A DNA stretch of 64,000 nucleotides from Streptomyces sp. NBRC 110611 (GTDB taxonomy: Bacteria; Actinomycetota; Actinomycetes; Streptomycetales; Streptomycetaceae). Positions 63,046 to 64,000 of this stretch are shown here, piece by piece. The stretch covers positions 156,766 to 220,765 of the forward strand of contig NZ_BBUY01000001.1 in NCBI RefSeq assembly GCF_001590865.1, in the 5' to 3' direction. Both the position numbers and the translations under genes were made by a program. A model generated the notes under the pieces. The model did no database searches. It had not been told where the DNA came from and saw only the letters and a list, made by a program, of their open reading frames with translations. Positions within the stretch are counted from its first letter, which is position 1; every line of letters begins with the position of its first letter.

Positions 63046-63960
63046 GTGGGTGTGCTCGTGGGACGATTGGGGGTGCCAGGACATATGGTGCGGCGCATCG
63101 ATGTGACAGGGGCCGGCGGCGTGCGACTCGCTGCCTGGGAATTCACTGATCCGCCCAAGACCGGCGGCGGGCTGGAAGGGGGCGAGCAGCGGCCGGGTGT
63201 GCTGCTGCTCCACGGCCTGATGGGGCGCGCCGCGCACTGGGCGGACACCGCCCGTCGGCTGAGTCCCCGTCACCGCCCGGTCGCCCTGGACCAGCGCGGC
63301 CACGGCCGCAGCGAGAAGCCCGCGGACGGGCCGTACGACCGCGAGGCGTACGTCGAGGACGCCATAGCCGCCGTCGAGCAGCTCGGCCTCGCCCCGGTCG
63401 CTCTCGTCGGGCACGCCATGGGAGCCCTGACGGCGTGGCAGCTGGCGGCCCGGCGCCCGGATCTGGTCAGTGCGCTGGTCATCTGCGATATGCGAGCCTC
63501 CGCGCTGGGCGCGGCCTCGCAGCGCGAATGGACCGAGTGGTTCCGATCCTGGCCGGTGCCCTTCGCCACCCTCGCGGATGTCCGCAAGTGGTTCGGCGAG
63601 GACGACCCGGCGCTGGAGCGGCCCCGGCCGGCCCGCGGGGAGTTCTTCGCCGAGGTGATGGCCGAACGCGCCGACGGCTGGCGCCCGGTCTTCTCCCGCC
63701 GGCAGATGCTCACCGCCCGCGAGACCTGGGTTCATGACGCCCATTGGGAAGAGCTCGCCCAGGTGACCTGCCCGGCCCTGGTCATCCGGGGCCTCGATGC
63801 CGAACTGGGCCGCGCCGAGGCGCAGGAGATGGTCCGCGTCCTGCCGCGCGGCGCCTACGCCGAAATCCCCGACGCGGGCCATCTGCTCCCCTGGGAGCAG
63901 CCCGAGGAGTGGTGCGCGGCGGTCGAATCATTCCTCACCTGTTCGCTGCGCTTGGCCTGA
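63046..63960 (+). CDS. alpha/beta hydrolase-fold protein without nucleophile serine
   Basis: A 304-residue alpha/beta hydrolase-fold protein: LLLHGLMGRAAHWADTARRL (oxyanion loop), LDQRGHGRSEKP, the nucleophile elbow VGHAMGALTAW, the acid region VIRGLDAELG and the base His in DAGHLLPWEQ. The elbow serine is Ala124 (codon GCC). By family knowledge this should abolish normal ester hydrolysis, so it may bind rather than cleave, or use other chemistry. GTG with AGAGG nine bases upstream, next to a LexA-type site. Confidence 0.88.
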   Translation: MGVLVGRLGVPGHMVRRIDVTGAGGVRLAAWEFTDPPKTGGGLEGGEQRPGVLLLHGLMGRAAHWADTARRLSPRHRPVALDQRGHGRSEKPADGPYDREAYVEDAIAAVEQLGLAPVALVGHAMGALTAWQLAARRPDLVSALVICDMRASALGAASQREWTEWFRSWPVPFATLADVRKWFGEDDPALERPRPARGEFFAEVMAERADGWRPVFSRRQMLTARETWVHDAHWEELAQVTCPALVIRGLDAELGRAEAQEMVRVLPRGAYAEIPDAGHLLPWEQPEEWCAAVESFLTCSLRLA

Positions 63961-64000
63961 TTCCCACGTTGTCGGCCGTCCCGCCGCGGGTGTTTCTCGT

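Overview
The window is a chromosomal segment of a Streptomyces. The evidence is very high GC with strong G/C bias at third codon positions, frequent GTG/TTG starts, purine-rich Shine-Dalgarno sites, LAXTG (sortase E type) surface proteins, and families typical of the genus (DUF3027, DUF2530, DUF5753/DUF397, ALF repeats, DmdR1/IdeR). As far as I remember, the backbone gene order resembles the SCO4330-SCO4395 neighbourhood of S. coelicolor (serC, acyl-CoA carboxylase operon, citrate synthase 2, pdxH, SIS protein, dmdR1, alpha/beta hydrolase). I saw no rRNA, tRNA, CRISPR array, transposase or integrase.

Layout. 0.5-5 kb: DUF3027 protein and a large sacsin-like GHKL ATPase. 5-12.4 kb: ion transport block with a ClC channel plus a small, possibly frameshifted companion, a CPA2 antiporter, a P-type ATPase and DUF2530. 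12.6-17.3 kb: purine permease, RHH protein, MarR-MFS pair, ThpR and a 28-residue membrane peptide. 17.4-27.3 kb: aldo/keto reductase, secreted TAP-type peptidase, anchored beta-propeller protein, serC, and a WYL regulator divergent from a GlcD/GlcF-type oxidase with four phased repeats between them. 27.4-30.4 kb: two LAXTG surface proteins sharing an almost identical sorting cassette, and a membrane protein.

30.4-37.6 kb is an accessory, lower-GC island of small regulatory genes: an anti-sigma-like ATPase operon divergent from an HTH/DUF5753-DUF397 pair across a perfect 20-bp palindrome, then a second unit (HTH-less DUF5753 divergent from a 75-aa protein, DUF6879 and another HTH/DUF5753), small peptides and a GNAT. 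37.6-40.6 kb is a complete beta-lactamase regulon (blaB, blaA, blaL). 40.7-43 kb holds an EamA exporter and two small secreted proteins.

43.6-52.6 kb is a tight catabolic operon of the Atu/Liu type: TIGR03084 protein, AtuA, carboxylase beta and alpha, acyl-CoA dehydrogenase, enoyl-CoA hydratase and TetR. It has a 16-bp palindrome far upstream. 53.2-56.4 kb is an XRE/TPR regulator divergent from a peptide-modification-like cluster (small protein, radical SAM, PCMT-like methyltransferase). The methyltransferase is clearly broken and the radical SAM protein seems internally deleted. The rest is housekeeping: citrate synthase, pdxH, a PAS sensor, a SIS protein, DmdR1/IdeR, and an alpha/beta hydrolase whose nucleophile serine is alanine and whose start codon lies next to a LexA-type SOS box.

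Two themes recur. Tandem repeats are common, both between genes and as in-frame insertions in otherwise conserved enzymes. Several transporters and hydrolases also lack canonical catalytic residues.
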